Positions 25,348-36,534 are shown, counted from the first letter of the stretch. The stretch is 64,000 bases of DNA from Pseudomonas sp. 7SR1 (GCF_900156465.1 NZ_LT707064.1:5533001-5597000); one strand, 5' to 3'. The notes: generated from the sequence alone by a model not told the origin. Made by a program: numbers and translations.

Positions 25348-28300
25348 GTGCCCGTTCTGCGTCTCCCGCATCTCCCTGCCTGTGCAGGTAAACAGCACTG
25401 GGGCAACCTGCCCGGTGCCGCCCTGAGCCTGGCCATCGCCGAGGCCGCCAGCGCTGCAAAGCGCTTCACCCTGCTGCTGACCGCCGACAGCCAGAGCGCC
25501 GAGCGGTTGGAACAGGAGCTGAGTTTCTTCGCCCCGGATTTGCCAGTGCTGCATTTCCCGGATTGGGAAACCCTGCCCTACGACCTGTTTTCCCCGCACC
25601 AAGACATCATTTCCCAGCGAATCGCCAGCCTCTACCGGTTGCCCGAGCTCAGTCATGGCGTTTTGGTAGTGCCGATCACCACGGCCCTACATCGCCTGGC
25701 ACCGACCCAGTTCCTGCTCGGTAGCAGCCTGGTGCTGGACATCGGCCAGAAACTCGACGTCGAGCAGATGCGCAGCCGCCTGGAAGCCAGCGGCTATCGT
25801 TGCGTCGATACCGTCTACGAGCACGGCGAGTTCGCCGTACGCGGGGCATTGATCGATCTGTTCCCGATGGGCAGCAAGCTGCCTTATCGCATCGACCTGT
25901 TCGATGACGAAATCGAGACACTGCGCACCTTCGACCCGGAAAACCAGCGATCCATCGACAAGGTCCAGTCGGTCCGCCTGCTGCCCGCCAAGGAGTTCCC
26001 GCTGCAGAAGGAAGCCGTGACCCGTTTCAAGGCACGCTTTCGCGAACGCTTCGATGTGGATTTCCGCCGCTGCCCGATCTTCCAGGACCTGAGCAGCGGG
26101 ATCACCCCGGCCGGGATCGAGTACTACCTGCCATTGTTCTTCGAAGACACGTCCACGCTGTTCGACTATCTGCCACAGGACACCCAGGTGTTTTCCCTGC
26201 CCGGCATCGAACAGGCGGCGGAAAACTTCTGGAACGACGTGCGCAATCGTTACGAAGAGCGCCGCGTCGACCCGGCCCGCCCGCTATTGCCGCCGGCCGA
26301 GCTGTTCCTGCCGGTGGAAGACTGCTTTGCCCGCCTCAAGAGCTGGCCCCGCGTGGTGGCCAGCCAGCAGGACGTGGAGCCCGGTGTCGGCCGCGAACGT
26401 TTCCCCGCCAAGCCCCTGCCCGACCTGGCCATCGAAGCCAAGGCCACCCAACCGTTGTGGGCCCTGGCGGGCTTTCTCGACGAATTTCCCGGCCGCGTCC
26501 TGTTCACCGCCGAGTCCGCCGGACGGCGAGAAGTCCTGCTGGAACTGCTCGAGCGCCTGAAGCTGCGACCCAAGACCGTGGACAGCTGGCCGGACTTCGT
26601 CGCCGGCACAGATCGACTGGCGATCACCATCGCGCCGCTGGACGAAGGGCTGGTGCTCGACGATCCGGCCCTTGCACTGGTCGCCGAAAGCCCGTTGTTC
26701 GGCCAGCGCGTGATGCAGCGCAGGCGCCGCGAGAAACGGGCCGACGCCAGCAACGAAGCCGTCATCAAGAACCTCACCGAGCTGCGCGAGGGCGCCCCGG
26801 TGGTGCACATCGACCACGGTGTGGGCCGATACCTGGGCCTGGCCACCCTGGAAGTCGATAACCAGACGGCCGAATTCCTCACCCTGGAATACGCCGAGGG
26901 TGCCAAGCTCTACGTGCCGGTGGCGAACCTGCACCTGATCGCACGCTATACCGGCAGCGACGATGCCCTGGCCCCGTTGCACCGCCTGGGCTCGGAAACC
27001 TGGCAGAAGGCCAAGCGCAAGGCCGCCGAACAGGTGCGCGACGTCGCCGCCGAGCTGCTGGATATCTACGCCCGCCGGGCCGCGCGGGAAGGTTTCGCGT
27101 TCACCGACCCGAAAGTCGATTACGAGACCTTCAGCGCCGGCTTCCCGTTCGAAGAGACCGTCGACCAGCAGACCACCATCGAAGCTGTGCGCGCCGACAT
27201 GCTCGCGCCCAAGCCGATGGACCGGCTGGTGTGCGGCGATGTCGGCTTCGGCAAGACCGAAGTGGCGATGCGCGCCGCGTTCATTGCCGTGCACAGCGGC
27301 AAGCAGGTGGCGATCCTGGTGCCGACCACCCTGCTCGCCCAGCAGCACTACAACAGTTTCCGCGACCGCTTCGCCGACTGGCCGGTGACAGTGGAAGTGA
27401 TGAGCCGCTTCAAATCCGCCAAGGAAGTGAACGCTGCGGTTAAGGATCTGGCCGAGGGCAAGATCGACATCGTCATCGGCACGCATAAATTGCTGCAGGA
27501 CGATGTGAAGATCAAAAACCTCGGACTGGTGATCATCGACGAAGAGCACCGCTTCGGTGTGCGCCAGAAAGAACAGCTCAAGGCCCTGCGCAGCGAAGTC
27601 GACATCCTGACCCTCACCGCCACGCCGATCCCGCGCACGCTGAACATGGCGGTGTCGGGCATGCGCGACCTGTCGATCATCGCCACGCCGCCGGCCCGTC
27701 GCCTGTCGGTGCGCACGTTCGTCATGGAACAGAACAAGAGCACGGTCAAGGAAGCCCTGCTGCGGGAGTTGCTGCGTGGCGGCCAGGTCTATTACCTGCA
27801 CAACGACGTCAAGACCATCGAGAAATGCGCCGCCGACCTGGCCGAGCTGGTACCGGAAGCCCGGATCGGCATCGGCCATGGGCAGATGCGCGAACGTGAA
27901 CTCGAGCAGGTGATGAGCGATTTCTACCACAAGCGCTTCAACGTGCTGATCGCCTCGACCATCATCGAAACCGGCATCGACGTGCCCAGCGCCAACACCA
28001 TCATCATCGAGCGCGCCGACAAGTTCGGCCTGGCCCAGTTGCACCAGTTGCGCGGTCGGGTCGGGCGCAGCCATCACCAGGCCTATGCCTACCTGCTGAC
28101 ACCGCCACGCCAGCAGATCACCCCGGATGCTGAGAAACGCCTGGAGGCCATCGCCAATACCCAGGACCTCGGCGCGGGCTTCGTACTGGCGACCAACGAC
28201 CTGGAAATCCGCGGCGCCGGTGAGCTGCTGGGCGATGGCCAGAGTGGCCAGATCCAGGCCGTCGGCTTCACCCTGTACATGGAAATGCTCGAACGGGCCG

Positions 28301-28797
28301 TCAAGTCGATCCGCAAGGGCGAACAGCCGAACCTCGACCAGCCCCTGGGTGGCGGGCCGGAAATCAACCTCCGGGTACCGGCGCTGATTCCCGAGGACTA
28401 TCTGCCGGACGTGCATGCGCGGCTGATTCTCTACAAACGCATCGCCTCGGCCAGCGATGAAGAAGGCCTCAAGGACCTGCAAGTGGAGATGATCGACCGC
28501 TTCGGCCTGCTGCCGGAGCCGACCAAGAACCTGGTACGTACCACGCTGCTCAAGCTCAAGGCCGAGCAATTGGGCATCAAGAAAGTCGACGGCGGGCCCA
28601 ACGGCGGCCGTATCGAGTTCGAGGCCCAGACCCCGGTCGATCCGCTGGTGCTGATCAAGCTGATCCAGGGCCAGCCCAAACGCTACAAGTTCGAGGGTGC
28701 CACGATGTTCAAGTTCATGGTGCCCATGGAACGCCCGGAAGAGCGTTTCAATACCGTAGAAGCGCTGTTCGAGCGCCTCACCCCGACCACTGCTTGA
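25348..28797 (+). CDS. mfd: Transcription-repair coupling factor Mfd
   Basis: The 1149-residue ATPase removes RNA polymerase stalled at DNA lesions and recruits UvrA. N-terminal UvrB-like modules (LHFPDWETLPYDLFSPH), the RNA polymerase-binding domain near residues 480-540 (GAPVVHIDHGVGRYLGL), the translocase with Walker A GDVGFGKTEVAMR and DEEH box VIIDEEHRFG, motif QLRGRVGRSHHQAYAY, and the TRCF C-terminal domain are all present. Length matches E. coli Mfd (1148). A GTG start at 25348 (MPVLRLPHLP) is used. csiV follows after 10 bases and the helicase gene after a further 11, so the three form an operon. Confidence 0.97.
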   Translation: MPVLRLPHLPACAGKQHWGNLPGAALSLAIAEAASAAKRFTLLLTADSQSAERLEQELSFFAPDLPVLHFPDWETLPYDLFSPHQDIISQRIASLYRLPELSHGVLVVPITTALHRLAPTQFLLGSSLVLDIGQKLDVEQMRSRLEASGYRCVDTVYEHGEFAVRGALIDLFPMGSKLPYRIDLFDDEIETLRTFDPENQRSIDKVQSVRLLPAKEFPLQKEAVTRFKARFRERFDVDFRRCPIFQDLSSGITPAGIEYYLPLFFEDTSTLFDYLPQDTQVFSLPGIEQAAENFWNDVRNRYEERRVDPARPLLPPAELFLPVEDCFARLKSWPRVVASQQDVEPGVGRERFPAKPLPDLAIEAKATQPLWALAGFLDEFPGRVLFTAESAGRREVLLELLERLKLRPKTVDSWPDFVAGTDRLAITIAPLDEGLVLDDPALALVAESPLFGQRVMQRRRREKRADASNEAVIKNLTELREGAPVVHIDHGVGRYLGLATLEVDNQTAEFLTLEYAEGAKLYVPVANLHLIARYTGSDDALAPLHRLGSETWQKAKRKAAEQVRDVAAELLDIYARRAAREGFAFTDPKVDYETFSAGFPFEETVDQQTTIEAVRADMLAPKPMDRLVCGDVGFGKTEVAMRAAFIAVHSGKQVAILVPTTLLAQQHYNSFRDRFADWPVTVEVMSRFKSAKEVNAAVKDLAEGKIDIVIGTHKLLQDDVKIKNLGLVIIDEEHRFGVRQKEQLKALRSEVDILTLTATPIPRTLNMAVSGMRDLSIIATPPARRLSVRTFVMEQNKSTVKEALLRELLRGGQVYYLHNDVKTIEKCAADLAELVPEARIGIGHGQMRERELEQVMSDFYHKRFNVLIASTIIETGIDVPSANTIIIERADKFGLAQLHQLRGRVGRSHHQAYAYLLTPPRQQITPDAEKRLEAIANTQDLGAGFVLATNDLEIRGAGELLGDGQSGQIQAVGFTLYMEMLERAVKSIRKGEQPNLDQPLGGGPEINLRVPALIPEDYLPDVHARLILYKRIASASDEEGLKDLQVEMIDRFGLLPEPTKNLVRTTLLKLKAEQLGIKKVDGGPNGGRIEFEAQTPVDPLVLIKLIQGQPKRYKFEGATMFKFMVPMERPEERFNTVEALFERLTPTTA

Positions 28798-28807
28798 AGG
28801 ACGCCCC

Positions 28808-29374
28808 ATGCGCCTGTTTCGCTCACTGACCTTGTTGATGACCCTGGTCGCTCCCCTGGCGTTCGCCGACGACCTGTATCAGGTTGAAATGATCCTGGTA
28901 CGCCAGAATGCCGAGCCAGCAATCATCAGTCGCGCCGCACCGGAGGACTGGGATGCCGGCGCGCAACGCCTGGCCGCGGACAGCCAGCGCGCGCCAGCCA
29001 TGGGCAACATCGTGGAGAAACTCAACGCAAGCGGCCAGTACACGGTGCTGATGCACAAAGCCTGGCAACAGACCCTGGGCGAACAGGGCAGCAAGGTCGC
29101 CATCAGCGACGGCACCGAACAGTTCGGTCAATTCCCTATCGAAGGCACCCTGGAACTGAAACTGGGACGCTTCACCGACGTGGATGCCGACTTCTGGGTC
29201 AACCAGATCGATGGCAATGGCCTGGTCACCGCCAGCGAACGCCTGAAACAGAAAAGCCACACCAAGAATGGCCAGCTCAATTACCTGGACAACGGTCATC
29301 TTGCCTTGCTGATCAAGATCACCTCCATGACCACGCCCGCCCCACGGCAGGCGCCTGACGTCATTCCCGACTGA
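28808..29374 (+). CDS. csiV: CsiV-family periplasmic protein
   Basis: The 188-residue protein starts with a signal peptide (MRLFRSLTLLMTLVAPLAFA) followed by DDLYQVEMILVRQ, the characteristic start of the CsiV family. Vibrio CsiV is a peptidoglycan-binding activator of the LpoA-PBP1A system; in Pseudomonas the role is not established. The domain runs to about residue 180 with FPIEGTLELKLGRFTDVDADFW in the middle. It sits between mfd (10 bases) and the SNF2 helicase (11 bases), which says it is co-expressed but does not explain function. Confidence 0.85.
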   Translation: MRLFRSLTLLMTLVAPLAFADDLYQVEMILVRQNAEPAIISRAAPEDWDAGAQRLAADSQRAPAMGNIVEKLNASGQYTVLMHKAWQQTLGEQGSKVAISDGTEQFGQFPIEGTLELKLGRFTDVDADFWVNQIDGNGLVTASERLKQKSHTKNGQLNYLDNGHLALLIKITSMTTPAPRQAPDVIPD

Positions 29375-29385
29375 CCGGCGCGCCT

Positions 29386-32079
29386 ATGCCCTCGCCCCTG
29401 AGCAAACCCCTGGCACCTTCCTGGGTCAATCGATTCAAGGAGCAGAGCCTGGAACGCGGGCGCCGCTACGCGCAGGAAAACCGCATCAGGATCGTCGAGG
29501 CCGGTGAAAGCACCATTACCGCCAGTTGCGAAGGCTCTGGCGGCAACGTTTACCGTCAGACCATTCGCCTGAAAGAGTCAGCCAAAGGGACACTGCTGTT
29601 GCTTGAAGCGGCGTGCTCCTGCCCGGTACGCATCAACTGCAAGCACTGTGCGGCGGTGCTGCTGCAAGTCCAGGAAACCCTGGCCTACCCGGCCGCCGAA
29701 AAAGACGCGCAACTGCTGGAAAAACTTCAGGCGGTGCTGGACAACCGCAGCCCCAAGGCCCCGCCGCAAGTGCTTGTGGACAACGTCCAGCCAGTGCCGC
29801 GCCTCTGGCTGGCCAGCATCGAGTTCAGTGCCTTCGAGCCGCGCAATGGCAAGATGCAACGCTATATCCAGCATCGTGCCGCCCTGTCGTTCAGCTACCT
29901 GGACGAGTACGTCAGCGGCCAGCGCAATACCGACGTACTGATTCGCCAGGAAACCCAAACGCTGCGGATCAAACGCCAGACCGATGTGGAACAGTCCTAT
30001 CGCGAACAGCTAAGGATCCTCGGCTTCAAGGTGGCGACCCGACAAAGCAAGGCCCTGCCGGAAAGCGCCGGTGAACTGTACGAAATGGTCAACGACAGCG
30101 CCTGGCTGACATTCACGCTCAATGACCTGCCGAAACTGCGTAGCCAGGGCTGGGAATTGCAGATCGACGAGGATTTCGGCTTCGACCTCACCGCCGTGGA
30201 TGACTGGTACGCCACCGTCGAGCAAACGCCGGAGCGGGACTGGTTCGACCTGGAGCTGGGGATCATCGTCAATGGCGAGCGGCTGAGCCTGCTGCCGATC
30301 CTGCTGAACCTGATGCGCTCGCACATCGAGCTGTTCAACCCGGAACGCCTGGCGAGACGGCGCGACGACGAACTGATTCTGGTCAACCTGCCGAACCGCC
30401 CGAATTCGCAGTTTGGCCCGCAACAAGTGGCCCTGCCCTATGGCCGACTGAAACCGGTACTGGCGACCCTGGGCGAGTTTTACCTGCAGGAACCGGGCAC
30501 TACCAAGCTACGCCTGAACAACGCGGACGCCTTGCGCCTCAACCCGTTGCAGGACATGCCCTTGCGTTGGGAAGGCGGCGAGCATATCCGCAGCCTTGCC
30601 CAGCGCCTTCGAGACATCAAGGACTACACGGCCACCGCGCCAGAGGGACTGAACGCGACATTGCGGCCTTATCAGCTCGAAGGCTTGAGCTGGATGCAAT
30701 CGCTGCGGCAGCTGGAAGTCGGCGGCATCCTCGCGGACGACATGGGCCTGGGCAAGACCCTACAGACCCTGGCGCATATTCTCAGCGAAAAAAATGCCGG
30801 CCGCCTGGACCGGCCCTGCATGGTGGTAATGCCCACCAGCCTGATTCCCAACTGGCTCGACGAAGCAGCCCACTTCACACCGCAACTGAAGGTGCTGGCC
30901 CTGTATGGCGCCGGACGCAAGAAGCACTTCGATCGGCTGGCCGATTACGACCTGGTACTGACCACCTACGCGCTGCTACCCAAGGATGTCGAGCGCCTGG
31001 CGGCGCAATCGCTGCATGTACTGATCCTCGACGAAGCCCAGTACATCAAGAACCCCACCAGCAAAGCCGCCCAGGCCGCCCGAGAACTCAATGCCCGGCA
31101 GCGCCTGTGCCTGTCCGGCACGCCCCTGGAGAATCACTTGGGCGAGCTGTGGTCCCTGTTTCATTTCCTTCTGCCGGGGTGGCTGGGCGACGTCAAGAGC
31201 TTCAACCGCGATTACCGCGTGCCGATTGAAAAACGCGGCAGCGACGCGAGGCTCAAGCACCTCAATGGTCGGGTGAAACCCTTCCTGCTGCGCAGGACCA
31301 AAGAACAAGTGGCGACGGAACTGCCGCCCAAGACCGAGATCGTCCATTGGGTTGAACTCAGCGATGCCCAGCGGGACGTCTACGAAACCATGCGCCTGGC
31401 CATGGACAAGAAAGTCCGCGACGAGATCACCCGAAAAGGCGTGGCTCGCAGCCAGATCATCATCCTCGAGGCGTTGCTCAAGCTGCGCCAGGTGTGTTGC
31501 GATTTGCGCCTGATCAACGACGCCAACCTGCCCAGCAAGGGCAGCACCTCGGGCAAACTCGACAGCCTGATGGAAATGCTCGAAGAGTTGTTCGAAGAAG
31601 GCCGCCGGGTGCTGCTGTTTTCCCAGTTCACCTCGATGCTGGCGCTGATCGAGAGCGAGCTGAAAAAACGCGGGATCGATTACGCCATCCTGACCGGCCA
31701 GACCCGGGATCGGCGCACGCCCGTCAAGGAGTTCCAGAGCGGTAAGCGCCAGATCTTCCTGATCAGCCTGAAGGCTGGAGGCGTGGGCCTGAACCTGACC
31801 GAGGCCGATACCGTGATCCACTACGATCCGTGGTGGAACCCCGCCACCGAAAACCAGGCAACTGATCGCGCCTACCGCATCGGCCAGGAAAAACCGGTGT
31901 TCGTCTACAAGCTGATTGCCCGAGGCACAGTGGAAGAAAAGATACAGCTGCTGCAAAAAGAAAAATCCGACCTCGCTGCGGGCGTGCTGGACGGCCGCGT
32001 GGCAGGAGACTGGCAATTGCAGAGCGACGATATCGAGGCGCTGTTTGCCCCGCTGCCGGATAAGCTGGAAAAGCGCTGA
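29386..32079 (+). CDS. SWIM zinc-finger SNF2-family helicase
   Basis: The 897-residue protein has an N-terminal SWIM finger, CxCx5CxH (Cys77, Cys79, Cys85, His87 in CSCPVRINCKHC). About 350 residues of unassigned sequence follow, then a complete SNF2/Rad54-type ATPase: GGILADDMGLGKTLQTLAH (Walker A), LHVLILDEAQYIKN (DEAQ box), LCLSGTPLENHLGELWSLFHFL, LLFSQFTSMLALIE and YDPWWNPATENQATDRAYRIGQ. Such bacterial proteins translocate on DNA or remodel nucleoprotein; the target is unknown. Its place behind mfd suggests a DNA-transaction role. The start at 29386 gives a short spacing from csiV. Confidence 0.9.
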   Translation: MPSPLSKPLAPSWVNRFKEQSLERGRRYAQENRIRIVEAGESTITASCEGSGGNVYRQTIRLKESAKGTLLLLEAACSCPVRINCKHCAAVLLQVQETLAYPAAEKDAQLLEKLQAVLDNRSPKAPPQVLVDNVQPVPRLWLASIEFSAFEPRNGKMQRYIQHRAALSFSYLDEYVSGQRNTDVLIRQETQTLRIKRQTDVEQSYREQLRILGFKVATRQSKALPESAGELYEMVNDSAWLTFTLNDLPKLRSQGWELQIDEDFGFDLTAVDDWYATVEQTPERDWFDLELGIIVNGERLSLLPILLNLMRSHIELFNPERLARRRDDELILVNLPNRPNSQFGPQQVALPYGRLKPVLATLGEFYLQEPGTTKLRLNNADALRLNPLQDMPLRWEGGEHIRSLAQRLRDIKDYTATAPEGLNATLRPYQLEGLSWMQSLRQLEVGGILADDMGLGKTLQTLAHILSEKNAGRLDRPCMVVMPTSLIPNWLDEAAHFTPQLKVLALYGAGRKKHFDRLADYDLVLTTYALLPKDVERLAAQSLHVLILDEAQYIKNPTSKAAQAARELNARQRLCLSGTPLENHLGELWSLFHFLLPGWLGDVKSFNRDYRVPIEKRGSDARLKHLNGRVKPFLLRRTKEQVATELPPKTEIVHWVELSDAQRDVYETMRLAMDKKVRDEITRKGVARSQIIILEALLKLRQVCCDLRLINDANLPSKGSTSGKLDSLMEMLEELFEEGRRVLLFSQFTSMLALIESELKKRGIDYAILTGQTRDRRTPVKEFQSGKRQIFLISLKAGGVGLNLTEADTVIHYDPWWNPATENQATDRAYRIGQEKPVFVYKLIARGTVEEKIQLLQKEKSDLAAGVLDGRVAGDWQLQSDDIEALFAPLPDKLEKR

Positions 32080-32141
32080 CGTCGGCGAAGCCCCTGTCCA
32101 CGCCCTTCCCCAGTGAGAGCGCACAGGCCCGCAATAGCCGG

Positions 32142-33903
<1,762 letters not shown>

Positions 33904-34081
33904 AATAGTTCCTTGATAATGATGAATCCGCACGGCGGCGGCTGCGCGACCGCACCCTCAGGCGCCTGGCCCGGCAGAACGCGGTCACGCAATGGGAGAT
34001 GGGGCGGATTCGAAACGAGAGTGTGCATGGGCGGCTAGCTTAGCGGATGTAGGCCGCCGCGCCCACCCATGCACCGGGCAC

Positions 34082-34789
34082 TCAGGCCTTGGCGAGCGCC
34101 GGTGTCGATTTGCTGCGCGGACGCAATTGCGCGGCCGCCATGGCGTCGTCGGTGACGCCGCTCTCGGCGCGCATGCCGGCCGCCAGGAACGGCACCATCA
34201 GGCGCATCACCTGCTCGATGGACGTGTTCACGCCGAAATCGGTTTCGGCGATGGCCCTCAAGGCCTTGATACCGGACATGCTGAACGCAGCGGCACCGAG
34301 CATGAAATGCACGCGCCAGAACAGCTCGATGGGCGGGATACGGGGTGCGGCTTCGTTGACCAGAAGCATGTAGCGGCGGAACACCTTGCCGTACATGTCT
34401 TCGAGGTAACGCCGCAGGTGCCCCTGGCTCTGGCTGAAGGCCAGGCCCAGGAGGCGCATGAAAATGGACAGGTCGTTGCCACTGCGTGGTTGCACGGCAA
34501 GCGCCTGCTCGACCAGCATCTCCAGCAGTTCTTCGAGGGTGGGCTTGACGTCGGGCTTGGCCTGGCGGCGTTCCAGCTCGCGGTCGAGGCTGAGGCAGAA
34601 AGGCCCGAGGAAGCGCGAGAAGACCGCCTGGATCAGCGCCTTCTTCGAGCCGAAATGATAGTTCACCGCCGCCAGGTTCACCCCGGCCTTGCTGGTAATC
34701 AGACGCAACGAGGTTTCGGCAAAACCTTTTTCCGCGAACAACTGCTCGGCAGCATCGAGAATGCGTTCAACGGTTTCCGACTGGGCCAT
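34082..34789 (-). CDS. psrA: TetR-family regulator PsrA
   Basis: The 235-residue regulator has a TetR helix-turn-helix at about residues 8-55 (TVERILDAAEQLFAEKGFAE, AGVNLAAVNYHFGSKKALIQ) and a C-terminal domain with MRLLGLAFSQSQGHLRRYLEDMYGKVFRRYMLLVNEAAP. It closely resembles PsrA, which senses long-chain fatty acids, represses fadBA and its own gene, and activates rpoS. The ATG at 34789 has GGAG six bases upstream. Two perfect PsrA palindromes overlap its -10 box, so autorepression is strongly suggested. It is divergent from lexA. Confidence 0.94.
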   Translation of the reverse strand: MAQSETVERILDAAEQLFAEKGFAETSLRLITSKAGVNLAAVNYHFGSKKALIQAVFSRFLGPFCLSLDRELERRQAKPDVKPTLEELLEMLVEQALAVQPRSGNDLSIFMRLLGLAFSQSQGHLRRYLEDMYGKVFRRYMLLVNEAAPRIPPIELFWRVHFMLGAAAFSMSGIKALRAIAETDFGVNTSIEQVMRLMVPFLAAGMRAESGVTDDAMAAAQLRPRSKSTPALAKA

Positions 34790-34804
34790 GGCTACTCCGC
34801 CTGA

Positions 34805-34831
34805 CAAACACTTGTTTGAAACATACGTTTC
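34805..34831. promoter_or_regulatory. Tandem PsrA operators at the psrA promoter
   Basis: CAAACACTTGTTTG (34805-34818) and GAAACATACGTTTC (34818-34831) are both perfect palindromes of the PsrA form (G/C)AAAC-N(2-4)-GTTT(G/C). They share one base, so their centres are 13 bp apart. They cover the -10 of psrA. Confidence 0.88.
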
Positions 34832-34848
34832 AGCCCCCGCGTTGTCAA
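34820..34848 (-). promoter_or_regulatory. psrA sigma70 promoter
   Basis: On the minus strand TTGACA (34843-34848) is separated by 17 bases from TATGTT (34820-34825). The -10 lies inside the right-hand PsrA operator and the start codon is 30 bases further on. Confidence 0.8.
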
Positions 34849-34967
34849 GCCTGGCGGGACGTTTTGCGAACGGGCGGTCAGCTATTTAACCATACCTTTG
34901 ACAGGCTGTAGCCATGGCGCATCCAGCAGCTCCTTCTACCGTCCGGCGGCCCGAGAAAAAAGGAGGA

Positions 34968-34995
34968 TTGCCAAGCGGCCGCCACTGTATATAAT
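34968..34995 (+). promoter_or_regulatory. lexA sigma70 promoter
   Basis: TTGCCA (34968-34973), a 16-base spacer and a perfect TATAAT (34990-34995) precede lexA. The -10 lies inside the first LexA box, so LexA binding would block RNA polymerase. Confidence 0.75.
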
Positions 34996-35019
34996 CCCAG
35001 TCACTGTATAAAAAGACAG
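34985..35019. promoter_or_regulatory. Two LexA (SOS) boxes of lexA-sulA
   Basis: CTGTATATAATCCCAG (34985-35000) and CTGTATAAAAAGACAG (35004-35019) both fit CTG-N10-CAG. They lie 19 bp apart centre to centre, directly upstream of the lexA start, as in other gammaproteobacterial autoregulated lexA genes. Confidence 0.92.
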
Positions 35020-35029
35020 AGCGATCAAT

Positions 35030-35638
35030 ATGCTAAAGCTGACGCCACGCCAAGCAGAGATTCTGGCCTTCATCAAACGCTGCCTAGAAGACAACGGCTA
35101 CCCGCCGACCCGCGCGGAAATCGCTCAGGAACTGGGTTTCAAGTCGCCCAACGCGGCGGAAGAACATCTCAAGGCCCTCGCTCGCAAAGGCGCGATCGAA
35201 ATGACGCCCGGCGCGTCCCGCGGGATCCGCATCCCCGGCTTCGAAGCCAAGGCCGACGAAACCACCCTGCCGATCATTGGCCGCGTGGCGGCAGGCGCTC
35301 CGATCCTTGCTGAACAACACGTCGAAGAATCCTGCAACATCAACCCTTCTTTCTTCCATCCCCGGGCCGATTATCTTCTTCGCGTCCACGGCATGAGCAT
35401 GAAGGACATCGGCATTTTCGATGGCGACCTGCTGGCGGTGCACACCACTCGCGAAGCCCGCAATGGCCAGATCGTCGTGGCGCGTATCGGTGACGAAGTG
35501 ACCGTCAAGCGCTTCAAGCGCGATGGCAGCAAGGTCTGGCTGATCGCCGAAAACCCCGAATTCGCCCCCATCGAAGTGAACCTGAAAGAACAGGATCTCG
35601 TCATCGAAGGCTTGAGCGTCGGCGTCATTCGCCGCTAA
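35030..35638 (+). CDS. lexA: SOS repressor LexA
   Basis: The 202-residue repressor has an N-terminal winged helix ([41 protein letters not shown]) and a C-terminal S24 self-cleavage domain. The Ala88-Gly89 cleavage bond lies in GRVAAGAP, the catalytic Ser123 in [14 protein letters not shown] and Lys160 in DEVTVKRFK. RecA-stimulated self-cleavage releases SOS genes. The operon includes sulA 10 bases downstream. Two LexA boxes upstream show autoregulation. Confidence 0.97.
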   Translation: MLKLTPRQAEILAFIKRCLEDNGYPPTRAEIAQELGFKSPNAAEEHLKALARKGAIEMTPGASRGIRIPGFEAKADETTLPIIGRVAAGAPILAEQHVEESCNINPSFFHPRADYLLRVHGMSMKDIGIFDGDLLAVHTTREARNGQIVVARIGDEVTVKRFKRDGSKVWLIAENPEFAPIEVNLKEQDLVIEGLSVGVIRR

Positions 35639-35648
35639 AGGAGGCTTT

Positions 35649-36122
35649 ATGCATTTCCCTCACACACCACAGCACACGCAACTGCCGCTGTTCGAGGCAT
35701 TCATGGCCCAGCCTTTGGCTCCAGTCCTGAAAGATGTGATCGAATCACCCTGGGGCGTCGAGCCCGAGGCCTTCAGTGAATTGTCGTTACGTGGTGCGGC
35801 CGGGAACTGCCTGAACCTGCTGGCCCCGATCCTGCGGGAGTTGAGCCAGGACCAGGACGCTCGCTGGTTGACGCTGATCGCGCCTCCGGCGAGCGTTACC
35901 CAAGCCTGGCTGCGAGATGCCGGCCTCAATCGCGAGCGTATCCTGCTGCTGCAGCCCCGAGGCACTCAGAGCGCCCTACAGTTGACGTGCGAAGCACTGC
36001 GCCTGGGCCGTAGCCATACGGTGGTCAGCTGGCTCAACCCGCTATCCCCTGCCGCGCGGCAACAGTTGATCAGCGCCGCTCGCGTCGGAGACGCACAAAG
36101 CCTGAATATTCGTTTGGGCTAG
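35649..36122 (+). CDS. sulA: SOS cell-division inhibitor SulA
   Basis: The 157-residue protein resembles SulA, which binds FtsZ and halts septation during the SOS response. The central part (FSELSLRGAAGNCLNLLAPI, RWLTLIAPP, ERILLLQPRGTQSALQLTCEALR, HTVVSWLNPL) matches the RecA-like SulA fold without nucleotide-binding motifs. It starts at ATG 35649 with AAAGGAGG just upstream and lies 10 bases after lexA, so it is induced with it. The weakly structured inverted repeat GGCTTCTC/GAGAAGCC at 36134-36156 follows. Confidence 0.9.
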   Translation: MHFPHTPQHTQLPLFEAFMAQPLAPVLKDVIESPWGVEPEAFSELSLRGAAGNCLNLLAPILRELSQDQDARWLTLIAPPASVTQAWLRDAGLNRERILLLQPRGTQSALQLTCEALRLGRSHTVVSWLNPLSPAARQQLISAARVGDAQSLNIRLG

Positions 36123-36194
36123 GACAACCACGAGGCTTCTCCAGGACAGAGAAGCCGGTCAGCAAATCATCTTTCAAAAACCGACAAACGGGTA

Positions 36195-36428
36195 TCAATG
36201 AAGAACCCGTGGTCCTTCTTCCTTGCTGAACTCACCTTCAACCAGGCGCCCTGCCATTTGGACACCCACGCTCAACATCGCCTTGGCGACTTCGACGTGC
36301 TGCCCCTGAAGGAACGCCTTGGCGTCTTCGGAGAAACTCAGGGTAACCAGGGAACCCTCGTCCTCAGCCCTGCGCAGCTCGATGCGGCCGTCAGGAAGTT
36401 CGACAATTTCTAGAAAGGACGTAGGCAT
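36195..36428 (-). CDS. Conserved hypothetical small protein
   Basis: The 77-residue protein starts MPTSFLEIVELPDGRIELRR and continues AEDEGSLVTLSFSEDAKAFLQG, a plausible small beta-rich fold followed by a helix ending GEFSKEEGPRVLH. I do not recognise a characterised family. The ATG at 36428 is preferred over the longer frame to 36509 because GGAG lies upstream and the preceding residues look unlike the rest. It lies between sulA and a DUF6586 gene, on the minus strand, where other pseudomonads also carry a small gene of this kind. Confidence 0.7.
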   Translation of the reverse strand: MPTSFLEIVELPDGRIELRRAEDEGSLVTLSFSEDAKAFLQGQHVEVAKAMLSVGVQMAGRLVEGEFSKEEGPRVLH

Positions 36429-36534
36429 AAAAGTCTGTTCTCCACGAAAGGCGAGGATTATATCGCCATCGGCCAGGATTCGCTCGGGATCTTGACCAAG
36501 CGTTGTCAATGAACGTTACGGTCCGAAAAGACCA

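Noticed and set aside
26284..28809. 841-codon minus strand open frame inside mfd
   Set aside because: Antisense to a certain gene; His/Gln/Asp-rich shadow composition.
36134..36156. GGCTTCTC/GAGAAGCC hairpin after sulA as terminator
   Set aside because: The 8-bp stem has no following U-tract, so it is not listed as a terminator.
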